A DNA stretch of 42,412 nt from Planctomycetaceae bacterium (GTDB taxonomy: Bacteria > Planctomycetota > Planctomycetia > Pirellulales > Pirellulaceae), in the NCBI GenBank assembly GCA_005798335.1, contig SYJV01000434.1, positions 1-42,412 on the forward strand, given 5' to 3'. The number at the start of each line of letters is the position of its first letter. Within the stretch, counting starts at the first letter, position 1. Shown one piece after another: positions 31,654 to 40,849 of the stretch. A program made the translations under genes and the position numbers. Below the pieces are notes generated by a model that saw only the letters and a program-made list of their open reading frames with translations, searched no databases and was not told where the DNA came from.

Positions 31654-32931
31654 CTAGTTCGCACTTACCAACGGTCGCCCGGTGAAGAACTCGAAGAACA
31701 CATTTGCGAGACCCTCTCCATACTGTTTCCAATGGCGCGAGGTCGGCGGCTCGTTACGGCCCGCGATCCATTGACAGTTAAACTCATGAACTGCACCATC
31801 GATCCCAAAGCGATCTTGCCAGCCATTGGCCAGTGTGCCAACACTGTGCATCGTCTTGGTCGTCCCTTCGGTAAACCAAGTGTGTTTGCGCAATAGTCCT
31901 TCGAACACTTCCATGCGTCTGAGATACCGATCCTGGTCGTGTTGTGGGCTGTTCAGATGAAGTTTGCCGTTACCGTCGTTATGAATTTCCATGGCGAAGT
32001 GAATTCTCCCGCCGGAACTGAGCCGCTGTTGGAGCCATTTCTCCAGCGCGAAGTTCTCCGGCGATAGGATCGGATCAGCAGGTTTGTCCCAATTGCGATT
32101 TAGATCCTTGCCTCGCAAATTGAATCGCGTCAGGCCTCGCGCAACACCATCTTTGTTCGCCATTGGCAAAATCCACACACATAGCGACTTGAAAAACTCA
32201 TCTGTGTCTGCGTGGGATCGCAGCAGTCGCCGAATAAAGCCTTCCAATATCCAGTTTCCACCGGATTCCCAGGGATGCGCCCTGCCTCGCAAAAATAGGT
32301 GATATGGGGCTTGTTCGTTGCCCAAGCGAATGATCTCCAGTTCTCGTTTCTCAACGGTCTGACCAATCGAGAAAACTGAAACCCCTGGGTGGGATTTCAT
32401 GGAGTCGAGCATTCTCGTTAGATCGCTGACGCGATAGGGCTCAACTCGCGCGACATATAATTGTTCCGCCTGCATCGTCACGGCCAGCCGAATCCGGCTC
32501 TGCTCAATGCGCTCGGTGCGCATTGGCGTCCAGTTGATTCCGTCGGTCGATGTCACCAAAGTACCGAGTTCGTTTGCGACCGAACCCGGACGTCCATTGT
32601 AAATATTGTCGAGATTGCGAAACTCGAGGGCGAGCGCAGTACCCGGGCGACTGACAAGCCGAAAGTGAATGTGCCCTGCGGCTCGATTCGGTGAGTTACG
32701 TTCATGGTCGTACAACAGATGTACGACGATCGTGCCATCGGGAGCAACGTCGTACCAGGCCGGCGAAGCATTTTCAAAGTTAGTATCAAAATACTCCAAG
32801 TCCTGACGGATGTGCGTCGAACTGGTCGCTGGCACTTGTCCACATGTTGAGCTTTCGATGAAAAAAGCAGCCAGTGAGAAAGCGAACAATACAAGATACG
32901 GCATGGCAGTAATCGGATTCGCTTTCATCAT
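31654..32931 (-). CDS. Secreted M14-family zinc carboxypeptidase
   Basis: This is a 425-aa metallopeptidase. A signal peptide is present (LVLFAFSLAAFFIESSTCGQ). Residues about 40-165 form a beta-rich N-terminal domain, and the M14 catalytic domain follows. Zn ligands are H219 and E222 in RAHPWESGGNW and H317 in MEIHNDG. The substrate-binding NxR-type motif is DLNRNWD (277-282), and the catalytic Glu is E383 in VHEFN. The HPWE form and the N-terminal beta domain are like the cytosolic carboxypeptidase (CCP/AGBL) or AgtP-type branch rather than pancreatic carboxypeptidases. Possible roles are trimming of peptidoglycan peptides or secreted proteins. It lies 30 bp downstream of the GH-like gene and 15 bp upstream of the TfoX-domain gene, a likely operon. 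Confidence 0.88.
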   Translation of the reverse strand: MMKANPITAMPYLVLFAFSLAAFFIESSTCGQVPATSSTHIRQDLEYFDTNFENASPAWYDVAPDGTIVVHLLYDHERNSPNRAAGHIHFRLVSRPGTALALEFRNLDNIYNGRPGSVANELGTLVTSTDGINWTPMRTERIEQSRIRLAVTMQAEQLYVARVEPYRVSDLTRMLDSMKSHPGVSVFSIGQTVEKRELEIIRLGNEQAPYHLFLRGRAHPWESGGNWILEGFIRRLLRSHADTDEFFKSLCVWILPMANKDGVARGLTRFNLRGKDLNRNWDKPADPILSPENFALEKWLQQRLSSGGRIHFAMEIHNDGNGKLHLNSPQHDQDRYLRRMEVFEGLLRKHTWFTEGTTKTMHSVGTLANGWQDRFGIDGAVHEFNCQWIAGRNEPPTSRHWKQYGEGLANVFFEFFTGRPLVSAN

Positions 32932-32961
32932 ATCTCACGCTAGGTTTAGGACGTACGACCA

Positions 32962-34278
32962 CTATCGGCGGAACAGTCGGCGGAGAAATACTCGTTTAGC
33001 AGCAGGTTGGCTGCAGGCGGTTTGTCGTTGATATTCGGTACATTTCACCATGCCGAGATCCGACTCTCGACCGTAAGCGTAGGAACCACCAATGGCACAT
33101 GTCTGAACACATGGATTCATCAGGGAAGCTACCGAACTGGATTCGACTGCTATATTCGATGGTTGTACTGGCGTCGTGGCCACAACCAGCGGAGCCGGCG
33201 AACTGTGCTGCGGCGTCGATGGTTGAGCGCGATTCAATCGTTCGATCTTGACTTCCAATGCTGTAAATTGATCGATCGGCTTGCGTTGCGTGTTGATACT
33301 TACCTTGAGGATTTCATGACTGCTGACGTCAATCACTGCCGACAGGACACCCGAATCGCTCATCGTGGTTTCTACTTTGCGCTGGCGATGTTGCCGCGTA
33401 AATTCGGTTAACTCGCTCATCAGCTCACGAAACCCATTGCGAAAACCGGGAGTCCGTTTCCAGACATCAGGATCGTAGTTGAAAAAAGAGATCGTATCCG
33501 CTCCGGTGAGGATGGCTTGATACGTCATCACTCGCAGTTCCTTGATCGTAGGAAGTTTGGGAGCGTCCGGGATCACCCACGTTTGCAAGATGACCAACTG
33601 TGGAATCGTGCGTCCGCTCAGCTTCATGATGTAACGACTGCGCATCATTTGATAGAAAATCTCGTCCAGTGGCCCTTCGTCCAAGTCCGGGTAAGGCATC
33701 AATCGAATTCGGTCCGCGGCTTGATATAGCGTGGCAAAGGCTTGATAGTTCTCTGGGCTCCACGATTCCAGCGGTCCCCAATGACTGATTTCCAGAGGAG
33801 TGTCCAAGGACTGGTTCTTCAGTTTCGCTCGTAACTCGCTGTAGATTTTTTTGTAATAAGCAAAGGGTGTATCTGGCGCATACCTCTCCGGTTCGTCCAT
33901 CATGCTCACTGCCGCCAGATGCTTGCGGTCGACTCCCTTGAGAAATTCCAGTCGCTCGTCAATTTCAGCTTGCTGCGTATCTTTGTTCCACCAATTAGCA
34001 ATCACGACATCCAGACCCAGCTTGGTTGCTTGGGAATGCAAGTTGGGCCAATCGAGCACAACTTGTTGAATCCCGAGCGACTTGATGGACTCCAAATGCT
34101 CGACCGAGTGCGGATTATAGATTTCAAAGCGATCGGAAATCGTCCCAAAAACTGGTCGGTTTTGAAACGCAGTATTGGCTGTGGGATCTGGTTCGTCTCC
34201 ACCCTGCGCTGGACTGAGTGTCAAGGCCAGCCAGCAGGCTGTTAACAGCAGGCAACACGGACTTCGGCGATTTAGCAT
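32962..34278 (-). CDS. Secreted glycoside-hydrolase-like (TIM-barrel) protein with Cys-containing tail
   Basis: The family is not identified precisely. The N-terminal LLLTACWLALTLSPAQGG is a signal peptide. Residues 40-300 have the pattern of a (beta/alpha)8 barrel resembling glycoside hydrolase-like domains: LGIQQVVLDWPNL, VVIANWW, AAVSMMDEPERYAP (the DEP motif often marks the active-site strand), DRIRLMPYP and GADTISFFNYDP. A short beta domain follows, then a Ser/Thr/Pro linker. The last 55 residues contain four Cys and many basic residues (RVFLRRLFRR). Catalytic residues cannot be confirmed. It is the first gene of the minus-strand operon with the M14 peptidase and the TfoX-domain protein, suggesting a secreted degradative function. 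Confidence 0.72.
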   Translation of the reverse strand: MLNRRSPCCLLLTACWLALTLSPAQGGDEPDPTANTAFQNRPVFGTISDRFEIYNPHSVEHLESIKSLGIQQVVLDWPNLHSQATKLGLDVVIANWWNKDTQQAEIDERLEFLKGVDRKHLAAVSMMDEPERYAPDTPFAYYKKIYSELRAKLKNQSLDTPLEISHWGPLESWSPENYQAFATLYQAADRIRLMPYPDLDEGPLDEIFYQMMRSRYIMKLSGRTIPQLVILQTWVIPDAPKLPTIKELRVMTYQAILTGADTISFFNYDPDVWKRTPGFRNGFRELMSELTEFTRQHRQRKVETTMSDSGVLSAVIDVSSHEILKVSINTQRKPIDQFTALEVKIERLNRAQPSTPQHSSPAPLVVATTPVQPSNIAVESSSVASLMNPCVQTCAIGGSYAYGRESDLGMVKCTEYQRQTACSQPAAKRVFLRRLFRR

Positions 34279-34504
34279 GATCGGTCGTAATGAAAATGGA
34301 CAACAGTGGGAAGCATTATGACGAACTATAGTCGATACGATATCGGATGAATATCGATTGCCACTATGGTACGGCTAGAAATCGTCCCGCTGTGTCAGCG
34401 GTACAGGTTGCGTGCAACGAGGTGATTTGGGACACTGGAGGCCAACTGACAGTGTCAGAGATTGGATTGAATTACCTTGTTACCGCAAGACAGTGAGCCA
34501 ACGC

Positions 34505-35332
34505 ATGCGATTTGCTATTTGTAACGAGACTTTTTTGGATTGGCCTTGGGAACGTGCCCTAGAGTTGACCAGCGAATGCGGGTACACCGGTTGGGAAATC
34601 GCTCCCTTTACAATGGCTGCGCGAGCTGGCGCGATATCACCTCAGCGGCGAAAAGAACTGGCTGGCCAAATCAGTCGCGCGGGTATCGAAGTAGTTGGAT
34701 TACATTGGCTGCTGGCGAAAACCGAAGGGTTTCATTTGACAACTGTGGATCAAGCGATTCGTAAAAGAACGGCCGACTACATCGCCGAACTCGCGCGTTT
34801 GTGCCGCGACCTTGGCGGTTCGATTATGGTGCTTGGCTCTCCGCTGCAGCGCAATTTTCCCGCAGAAATGACGCACGACCAAGCCGCCGACAATGCGCTG
34901 TGGGTAATCGAACAAGTGCTGCCAACATTGGTCGATCAAAAAGTCACGATTGCACTGGAACCGCTAGGTCCGTCGGAGGGCAATTTCTTGAACTTTGCAG
35001 CGGACGCCGTCAAGTTGATCGAACGACTGAACTCGCCTTGGTTCCAACTCCATCTGGACGTCAAGGCGATGAGTAGCGAAGGTACGCTCGTACCCGATAT
35101 TATTCGGGCCAATACTAAACATATGGTCCACTTTCACGCGAACGACCCCAACCGGCGCGGACCCGGGATGGGCGATATGGATTTTGTGCCCATTTTCAAA
35201 GCGCTGAAGGACATCAAATACGATGGCTGGATCAGCGTCGAAGTTTTTGATTACGAACCAGGGGTTGAGCGGTTGGCGCGGGAAAGTATGCAAAATATGC
35301 GAGCGGCCTTGAAGAAACTGGCCGCTCATTGA
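34505..35332 (+). CDS. Sugar phosphate isomerase/epimerase (xylose isomerase-like TIM barrel)
   Basis: This 275-aa soluble TIM-barrel protein belongs to the AP endonuclease family 2/xylose isomerase-like superfamily. The metal-binding residues expected of this fold are visible: E152 in IALEPLGPSEGN, D185 in LHLDVKAM, H211 in HFHANDPNRRGPG, and E246 in ISVEVFDYEPG. Early strands (RFAICNETF, GYTGWEIAPFT) also match. The ATG at 34505 gives the expected N-terminus; a longer frame from 34412 adds 31 residues that look noncoding. The specific sugar and product are unknown; related planctomycete proteins act on inositol- or tagatose-type sugars. Its stop is 7 bp from the convergent MoxR gene. Confidence 0.88.
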   Translation: MRFAICNETFLDWPWERALELTSECGYTGWEIAPFTMAARAGAISPQRRKELAGQISRAGIEVVGLHWLLAKTEGFHLTTVDQAIRKRTADYIAELARLCRDLGGSIMVLGSPLQRNFPAEMTHDQAADNALWVIEQVLPTLVDQKVTIALEPLGPSEGNFLNFAADAVKLIERLNSPWFQLHLDVKAMSSEGTLVPDIIRANTKHMVHFHANDPNRRGPGMGDMDFVPIFKALKDIKYDGWISVEVFDYEPGVERLARESMQNMRAALKKLAAH

Positions 35333-35339
35333 TCAGCGT

Positions 35340-36326
35340 TCAACGCAGTTGCTGGTCATTGTCGTCATCATTCTCGTCTTCATCGTCATCATCTTCGTAA
35401 TCCGGATGCAGAGGATCGTCGGCTTCGAAAAAGAAGTCGCCCAATCCCATTGGCAGCGGATTGCCTTTGAGGCTGCGGTTCTTGCGTTGAGCCAGCTCGT
35501 CAAGATCCGCGCCGTCCTCGCCAAGACAGAATTGCAGCGACTCACGCCATGCCTGGTCTTTGCTAATTGGGTGATCTGCGTCCTGAGCCATGCGCTTGAG
35601 TGCGAATCGGAGCATATTCAATCCATCGCGCGCCGAAAAATCGAGTTTCAATTCATGTGACCGCTGCAAGAACTCGACGGTAAGCGCTAGCATCTCCGGT
35701 TCGGCAAATGGTAAGTGATATTGCAAGATCGCCAATTCGTCCTGTCGACTCGGAAAACCCAGCGGCAAGGTCGGTTGCAAGCGACTGAGAATGTAATCAG
35801 GGATCTCGTACGTTGAATCGTCCTGGTTCATGGTTACGGCACTGCGAAAGTTGGCGTGTGCAGGAATAACGATCCCAGCGACAATCGACTCGACGTATCG
35901 GCGCTGGTCAAACAGCGGGGCCAGGCTCGCCCATGATTTTTCATTCATTCGATTACCTTCGTCGAGAATGCACACGCCGCCGCGAATCATCGCCGTTACC
36001 AGTGGCGACGCGTGATATGCCAGCTTTCCCTCCTGGCCCAGCACCGGCGTAACTAGCAGATCTTCTGGTCGTGTGTCGGCGGTGCATTGAAATACGTACA
36101 GCTCCTGGCGGCGCAGAGCAGCCGCTGCCATGGCCAGCGCCGTTTTGCCAATACCCGGCACTCCGATTAATCGCGGTGTTAATGGCAGATCGCTCTCGTC
36201 CACCACTAACCAGCACGCCAGCAGTTGATGCAGCACTTCGCGCTGTCCAATCCACTCGCCACGATTGGTCATCGCGGTTGCTAGTTTCAGTCGTACGCCG
36301 TCAACTTCAACCGAATGTGTGCTCAT
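35340..36326 (-). CDS. MoxR-type AAA+ ATPase with acidic C-terminal tail
   Basis: This is a 328-aa AAA+ protein. Walker A is GVPGIGKT (55-62), Walker B is ILDEGNRM (D122, E123), sensor 1 is SAVTMNQDD, and the arginine-finger region is [15 protein letters not shown]. The pattern is that of the MoxR family, which acts as a chaperone for metal insertion or complex assembly, often with DUF58 and VWA-domain proteins. No such partner is adjacent here. The last ~25 residues are almost wholly acidic ([12 protein letters not shown]), which is unusual. ATG 36326 is preferred; an ATG at 36386 adds 20 residues that coincide with a stem-forming leader. It lies 142 bp after the PpiC-type gene on the same strand. 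Confidence 0.86.
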   Translation of the reverse strand: MSTHSVEVDGVRLKLATAMTNRGEWIGQREVLHQLLACWLVVDESDLPLTPRLIGVPGIGKTALAMAAAALRRQELYVFQCTADTRPEDLLVTPVLGQEGKLAYHASPLVTAMIRGGVCILDEGNRMNEKSWASLAPLFDQRRYVESIVAGIVIPAHANFRSAVTMNQDDSTYEIPDYILSRLQPTLPLGFPSRQDELAILQYHLPFAEPEMLALTVEFLQRSHELKLDFSARDGLNMLRFALKRMAQDADHPISKDQAWRESLQFCLGEDGADLDELAQRKNRSLKGNPLPMGLGDFFFEADDPLHPDYEDDDDEDENDDDNDQQLR

Positions 36327-36373
36327 AGAATTCGCGCTGCTTTTTTCCCAATCGTATGCGATGGATCTAAAAT

Positions 36374-36414
36374 GTCGAAACGCCATTGCCGAGCAAATTC
36401 GACAAAGGCGTTTC
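36374..36414 (-). promoter_or_regulatory. Overlapping alternative stems upstream of the MoxR gene
   Basis: GAAACGCC (36377-36384) pairs perfectly with GGCGTTTC (36407-36414). GTCGAA (36374-36379) pairs with TTCGAC (36398-36403) and uses part of the same bases, so only one stem can form at a time. They sit between the PpiC-type gene stop and the MoxR start and cover the alternative ATG at 36386. Either a leader switch or an intercistronic terminator is possible. No U-tract was seen. Confidence 0.3.
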
Positions 36415-36468
36415 TTAAGACCAGCGCATTATAGCACGCAACCGAATGTGGCTAAGTCGTGGCGAGTG

Positions 36469-38322
36469 CTAGCGTACCGGTTGGCCCGATGGAGCAGCGG
36501 CGGTACGATTGCTGGGAGTGGCTGCGGTTGCAGATTTAACTTCAACAGCTTGAGTTGGTTTCTCTTGCATGAAGTTCTCGATCCGCGATTCGCGCATCAG
36601 CACATCGAGCTCATTTTGCATCTCGATGCGTATTTTCTTTTCGGAAATTTCGCGTATTAACTCGCCTCGCACGGCTTGCAAATCCTGAACAACGGGCGTG
36701 GACATACCTTGTTTGAACAAGATCACGTACTGATCGCCAACCGCGATAAGCCCCGAAATCGTGCCAGGAGCTGTTGCAAAGGCCTGACTTTCCAAAGTAG
36801 GTTGGCCACTGTGCTTACGAATTGGCGGCACTTTGCCGTAATTGCTTCGCGATACCGGTTCGACGGAATACTTGGCGGCCAATTCACCAAAGTAGGCTTC
36901 GGTTTGGTTCGCGCGAGCTTCCTTCCACACATCTTCAGCGACGCGCTGGTTGCTCAAGACGATTGCCAATACCTCGGCTCGAGCCCCAAAGTTGGATTCA
37001 AAGCCCTTTTGCAGGTCTTCTTCGGTGACTTGGACTCTGCTTTCGACGATCTTCTTGAGCGCCACGCTGGGCCACACCGCGTCACGAACGTATTGCTCGA
37101 TTGTCACACCCTCTTCTTCCAGCACACTTTTCACCCAAGCGTCGACATTCGGACGACCATCAGAGTGAATGTATCCTAGCGAATCGGCCGCGCGCGCAAT
37201 TTCGGCATCCAAGTCCTGTTGAGTAACTTGTTTGTTGTGTTTCTTCAGAGCACCCTCCAACAACAGTCGATTGATCTCACCTTTGAGGATTTGTCGACCA
37301 TGTCGAGCAATGCACTCTGCGGCCAGGTGCTCCAAGCCGACCGGTTGTTGATTGATCACTCCAGCAACCGAAGGATAACGCTGCTCGAGTTCCGGATTGC
37401 CGTAGACGCGAACGATTTGGCTGGTCTCTTGTAGCTTCTTGAAAATCTCGTCGGCGGCTTTGCCGAGCCGTCGATCGCGCAGCTCGTCGGTGATCCTCTC
37501 TTGAATCGCCGGTAACATTTGCGGTGGAGGTGGCGTCGGCTCAAGGTGCCGCACGCATTGCAAGATGATGTACATTTCGCCAATTTGAAACACAGGCGAA
37601 ATGGTATTGGGTTGCAACTGAAAGGCAATTCGTTCCAGTTGATCATCACCGCTGAATTGGCGAATCGGCGGCAACAGTCCTTCGACACTGGCAGTCGCCG
37701 CATCTTCGCTTTGTTCTTTGGCAATTCGCTTGAATTGCTCAGGCGCGGCAGCTACTTGTGCATGCAATTGATTCGCTTTATTGGAATCTGAAACCGCAAT
37801 CATACGCGCCTGGACTTTTGGCCCATATTCGCTTTGCAGCATGCGGTCAACTTCTTCTTTGCTGACTTGAATCTTGTCAGCGGCTAGAGCTCGCAGCGCC
37901 AGCATCGGAAAAACAATTTCTGTTGCATATTGAGAGGGCGTGATCTGACGTTCTTTTTCGATCGTATCCAGAAACGACTGGGCGGTGAGTCCAAACTTGT
38001 TGGACACTCGGTGAATTTCATTCCGCACATCGCCTTCAGTGATCGAAATGCCCTGAGCCTTACAGGCTTGTAGAATGAGGTGCTTGTTCAACAAGTTGTC
38101 GAGCACAATCGTGCCGTAGCGACTGAGGCATTCTCGCGCCAGTTGGTCGCGCACAATGTTTTGTCCGTTGACGATTGCAACCACCTTCGGCACTCTCTCT
38201 AGCGGCGACTCAGGTTTTGACTGAGGTGGTGGGGCGGCGCTGCTGATCAGGAAATTCGAGCCAACGAAGACAATTGCGAGCATTCCCGTCCAGCTACGAA
38301 ACCGAATTGAGTATTGAGTCAT
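36469..38322 (-). CDS. Exported PpiC/SurA-type peptidyl-prolyl isomerase with internal duplication
   Basis: This is a 617-aa exported chaperone-like protein. After a signal sequence (WTGMLAIVFVGSNFLISSA), there are two tandem modules, each with a SurA-N-like helical part followed by a divergent parvulin domain. Module 1 (about 45-270) and module 2 (about 320-560) share LARECLSRYG/LAAECIARHG, LLPPIRQFSG/KVPPIRKHSG, and PVFQIGEMYIILQ/GLIAVGDQYVILF. Hence a gene-internal duplication. In SurA-like proteins these parts bind unfolded outer-membrane proteins. The start ATG is preceded by GGAGGAG nine bases upstream. The C-terminal 60 residues are Ala/Thr/Pro-rich. It could share a transcript with MoxR downstream. 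Confidence 0.83.
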   Translation of the reverse strand: MTQYSIRFRSWTGMLAIVFVGSNFLISSAAPPPQSKPESPLERVPKVVAIVNGQNIVRDQLARECLSRYGTIVLDNLLNKHLILQACKAQGISITEGDVRNEIHRVSNKFGLTAQSFLDTIEKERQITPSQYATEIVFPMLALRALAADKIQVSKEEVDRMLQSEYGPKVQARMIAVSDSNKANQLHAQVAAAPEQFKRIAKEQSEDAATASVEGLLPPIRQFSGDDQLERIAFQLQPNTISPVFQIGEMYIILQCVRHLEPTPPPPQMLPAIQERITDELRDRRLGKAADEIFKKLQETSQIVRVYGNPELEQRYPSVAGVINQQPVGLEHLAAECIARHGRQILKGEINRLLLEGALKKHNKQVTQQDLDAEIARAADSLGYIHSDGRPNVDAWVKSVLEEEGVTIEQYVRDAVWPSVALKKIVESRVQVTEEDLQKGFESNFGARAEVLAIVLSNQRVAEDVWKEARANQTEAYFGELAAKYSVEPVSRSNYGKVPPIRKHSGQPTLESQAFATAPGTISGLIAVGDQYVILFKQGMSTPVVQDLQAVRGELIREISEKKIRIEMQNELDVLMRESRIENFMQEKPTQAVEVKSATAATPSNRTAAAPSGQPVR

Positions 38323-38524
38323 TGTGATTGGCTCCTCCTGAACCTTAGGTCAACAAAATGGGTTGGGGGTATGCTAGAACAAATTAGGAGAATCCTACAA
38401 GAGGAATTTTGGAGGCAATTCCATGCGAGAATTCGCCAATGCTATAATTCCCCGACCTACCCATGTCGACTTCGCGCGATGGCGTTGTCGAGCCCACTGT
38501 TTCATGTCTCGCCGAGGAAGTGCT

Positions 38525-40714
38525 ATGAAATCGCTAGTTTCAATATTTCGGTTTGCATTGGTTGCGTGCCTGTTACTGTTGGCTTTTCCAAAGCTAGCAT
38601 GGTCGGTAGCTCCGACCGCGCTACCCGCTGGAACGCCGCCGAATGACCAGAGATTGCAGCCGCCCAAAGATTTGAACGGGTACTTTCCATTCACGGTTCC
38701 AAAAACCAAAGCCGAGTGGGATGTGCGTGCGGACTTTGTCCGTCGCCAAGTCTTGGTATCGCAAGGCTTGTGGCCGATGCCCACCAAAACACCATTGAAC
38801 GCTGTCATTCATGGCAAAATTGATTTGCCAGAATACACGATCGAGAAAGTCTACTTTGAAAGCGTCCCGGGATTGTACGTTACCGGCAATCTGTACCGAC
38901 CCAAAAATGTCACAGGAAAAGTTCCCGTTGTCCTCTTTTCGCACGGTCATTGGCAAAATGCCCGTTTGTCCTATGAAAGCGATTCGAATTTGCTGCGCGA
39001 GATCTCCACCGGCGAAGAGCGATTTGAACGGGGAGGTCGAAGTCGATTTCAGTCGATGTGCGTGCAATTAGCCCGCATGGGATGCGTAGTTTGGCAATGG
39101 GACATGTTAAGCGATTCCGACGCGATTCAAATTCCTCGCGAAGTCGTTCACGGATTCGCCAAACAGCGGCCAGAGATGAACACGTTGAAGAACTGGGGCC
39201 TGTTCAGCCCACAAGCCGAAGCGAACCTGCAGAGCATCATGGGACTGCAGACTCTCAATGCCGTTCGTTCCATGGATTTCGTGTTGAGCTTGCCGGAAGT
39301 GGATCCCGCGCGAACTGCGATGACCGGTGCAAGCGGTGGGGGAACTCAAACTATGCTCTTGGCAGCGGTCGATCCGCGACTGCAGCTCTCGTTTCCGGCG
39401 GTCATGGTCAGTACTGCCATGCAAGGCGGTTGCACTTGCGAAAACGCGTGTCTGCTGCGCGTCAATTCGGGCAATATCGAGTTTGCAGCCCTGTTCGCCC
39501 CCAAACCCCAAGGTATGACGAGTGCCAACGACTGGACCAAGGAAATGGCCACCAAAGGGTTTCCAGAGCTCAAGCAACTGTATACATTTTTGGGAGCGCC
39601 CAATAACGTCATGCTGCACCGAGGTGAACACTTCCCGCACAATTATAACGCGGTCTCACGGTCGGGATTCTACACCTGGCTAAATAAACACTTCAAACTT
39701 GGGCATCAAGAACCTGTCATCGAACGCGATTTCGAGCCGCTAAGCAAAGCTGAATTGACGGTCTGGAATGCAGAACATCCCGCTCCCAAGTCCGCCGATC
39801 CTGAATTCGAACGCACGTTGCTCAATTGGTTGACAACCGACGCCGAACAGCAGTTGCGAGCCAGTGCCAAGGCTGGCGGATTGCAGCGCGACTTGGGCAA
39901 GGCATACGAAGTTCTCATCGGTCGAACGCTGGCTCAGGCTGGCGAACTGGACTGGGAATTAAAAGCCAAACAAGATCAGGGGTCGTACGTCGAAATGACT
40001 GGCCTGATCCGCAACAAGACTTATGCTGAAGAACTGCCCGTGACGTGGTTTTATCCGAAGAAATGGAATGGCCGCACAGTGGTCTGGCTGGACAACAGCG
40101 GCAAGGCCGGACTGTTTTCCGAAAGTGGCTCAGTCATTCCCGCAGTTGCAAAATTGGTCGGCAGCGGCGCCACTGTCGTCGGCGTCGATTTGTTGTACCA
40201 AGGCGAATTCCTAACAGATGGTCAGTCCCCACAGCAAACCAGAACTGTCGCCAATAAACGCGAGTTTGCCGGTTATACGCTTGGCTATAACCATGCTTTG
40301 TTTGCTCAGCGAACGCACGATGTTCTGTCAGTCGTCCAGTTCCTGCGGACCGCAAAAATTGGTTCCCATCCGACTCCTTCGTCGATTGAGTTGATTGGAC
40401 TGGATGAAGTTGGACCAATTGCAGCCGCGGCCCGAGCGGTCGCGGGCAGTGCTATAGAAAAAGCAGCCATCGACACGCAGGGCTTTCGGTTTGGGAAATT
40501 GCTCGACTATCGCGATCCGAATTTTCTGCCCGGAGGAGCAAAGTACTTAGACCTGCCCGGCATGATCGCTGCCGGCGCCCCGAACTCCCTATGGTTGGCC
40601 GGAGAGGCCGAAGATTCGTTGATCAGAGATGCCTACCCAACGGGCCGACTGACTCAATTCACCGGCAATGAGTCAGCACGATCGCAAGCAGCCGTCGATT
40701 GGTTGCTCAAGTAA
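38525..40714 (+). CDS. Secreted alpha/beta hydrolase with two hydrolase-like halves
   Basis: This is a 729-aa secreted hydrolase. The signal peptide is SIFRFALVACLLLLAFPKLAWS. The first half (about 60-400) is an alpha/beta hydrolase: VVLFSHGHWQN holds the oxyanion HG motif, and TGASGGGTQ carries the nucleophile S270. AMQGGCTCENACLL is a conserved-looking Cys cluster, and a candidate His is in LHRGEHFPHNY. The second half (about 490-729) resembles another hydrolase core (GRTVVWLDNSGKAGLF, ATVVGVDLLYQGEF) without an obvious nucleophile, so it may be a degenerate copy. An acetyl-xylan esterase or dienelactone-hydrolase-like activity is plausible. ATG 38525, with GAGGA upstream, is preferred over the longer frame from 38423. 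Confidence 0.85.
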   Translation: MKSLVSIFRFALVACLLLLAFPKLAWSVAPTALPAGTPPNDQRLQPPKDLNGYFPFTVPKTKAEWDVRADFVRRQVLVSQGLWPMPTKTPLNAVIHGKIDLPEYTIEKVYFESVPGLYVTGNLYRPKNVTGKVPVVLFSHGHWQNARLSYESDSNLLREISTGEERFERGGRSRFQSMCVQLARMGCVVWQWDMLSDSDAIQIPREVVHGFAKQRPEMNTLKNWGLFSPQAEANLQSIMGLQTLNAVRSMDFVLSLPEVDPARTAMTGASGGGTQTMLLAAVDPRLQLSFPAVMVSTAMQGGCTCENACLLRVNSGNIEFAALFAPKPQGMTSANDWTKEMATKGFPELKQLYTFLGAPNNVMLHRGEHFPHNYNAVSRSGFYTWLNKHFKLGHQEPVIERDFEPLSKAELTVWNAEHPAPKSADPEFERTLLNWLTTDAEQQLRASAKAGGLQRDLGKAYEVLIGRTLAQAGELDWELKAKQDQGSYVEMTGLIRNKTYAEELPVTWFYPKKWNGRTVVWLDNSGKAGLFSESGSVIPAVAKLVGSGATVVGVDLLYQGEFLTDGQSPQQTRTVANKREFAGYTLGYNHALFAQRTHDVLSVVQFLRTAKIGSHPTPSSIELIGLDEVGPIAAAARAVAGSAIEKAAIDTQGFRFGKLLDYRDPNFLPGGAKYLDLPGMIAAGAPNSLWLAGEAEDSLIRDAYPTGRLTQFTGNESARSQAAVDWLLK

Positions 40715-40755
40715 CCCTTGGCTCTTGATTTAAATAAACGCTAATTTCCCTTCGC

Positions 40756-40849
40756 ATCCAGCCGACGGTTCGAGACAATCGAACATACGCGGCGGTATCG
40801 TCCAATGTGTGACTTCGCGCGAAGTCACTCTCACAATCTAAGGCTGGAT
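40756..40849. ncRNA. Cloverleaf-like fold containing a 20-bp perfect palindrome (candidate RNA or regulatory DNA)
   Basis: In the 805-bp gap after the hydrolase, ATCCAGCC (40756-40763) pairs with GGCTGGAT (40842-40849) and encloses three hairpins: GTTCGA/TCGAAC around GACAA (40768-40784), ATAC/GTAT (40785-40798), and the perfect 20-bp palindrome at 40809-40828 (GTGACTTCGC then its complement). The four stems form a cloverleaf-like layout. It is not a tRNA: there is no TPsiC-type arm or CCA end. Either strand could be transcribed. A dimeric repressor operator at the palindrome is an alternative. Confidence 0.3.

Noticed and set aside
40756-40849. tRNA gene
   Set aside because: The layout is cloverleaf-like, but arm sizes are wrong and the invariant T-arm and D-arm bases are missing.
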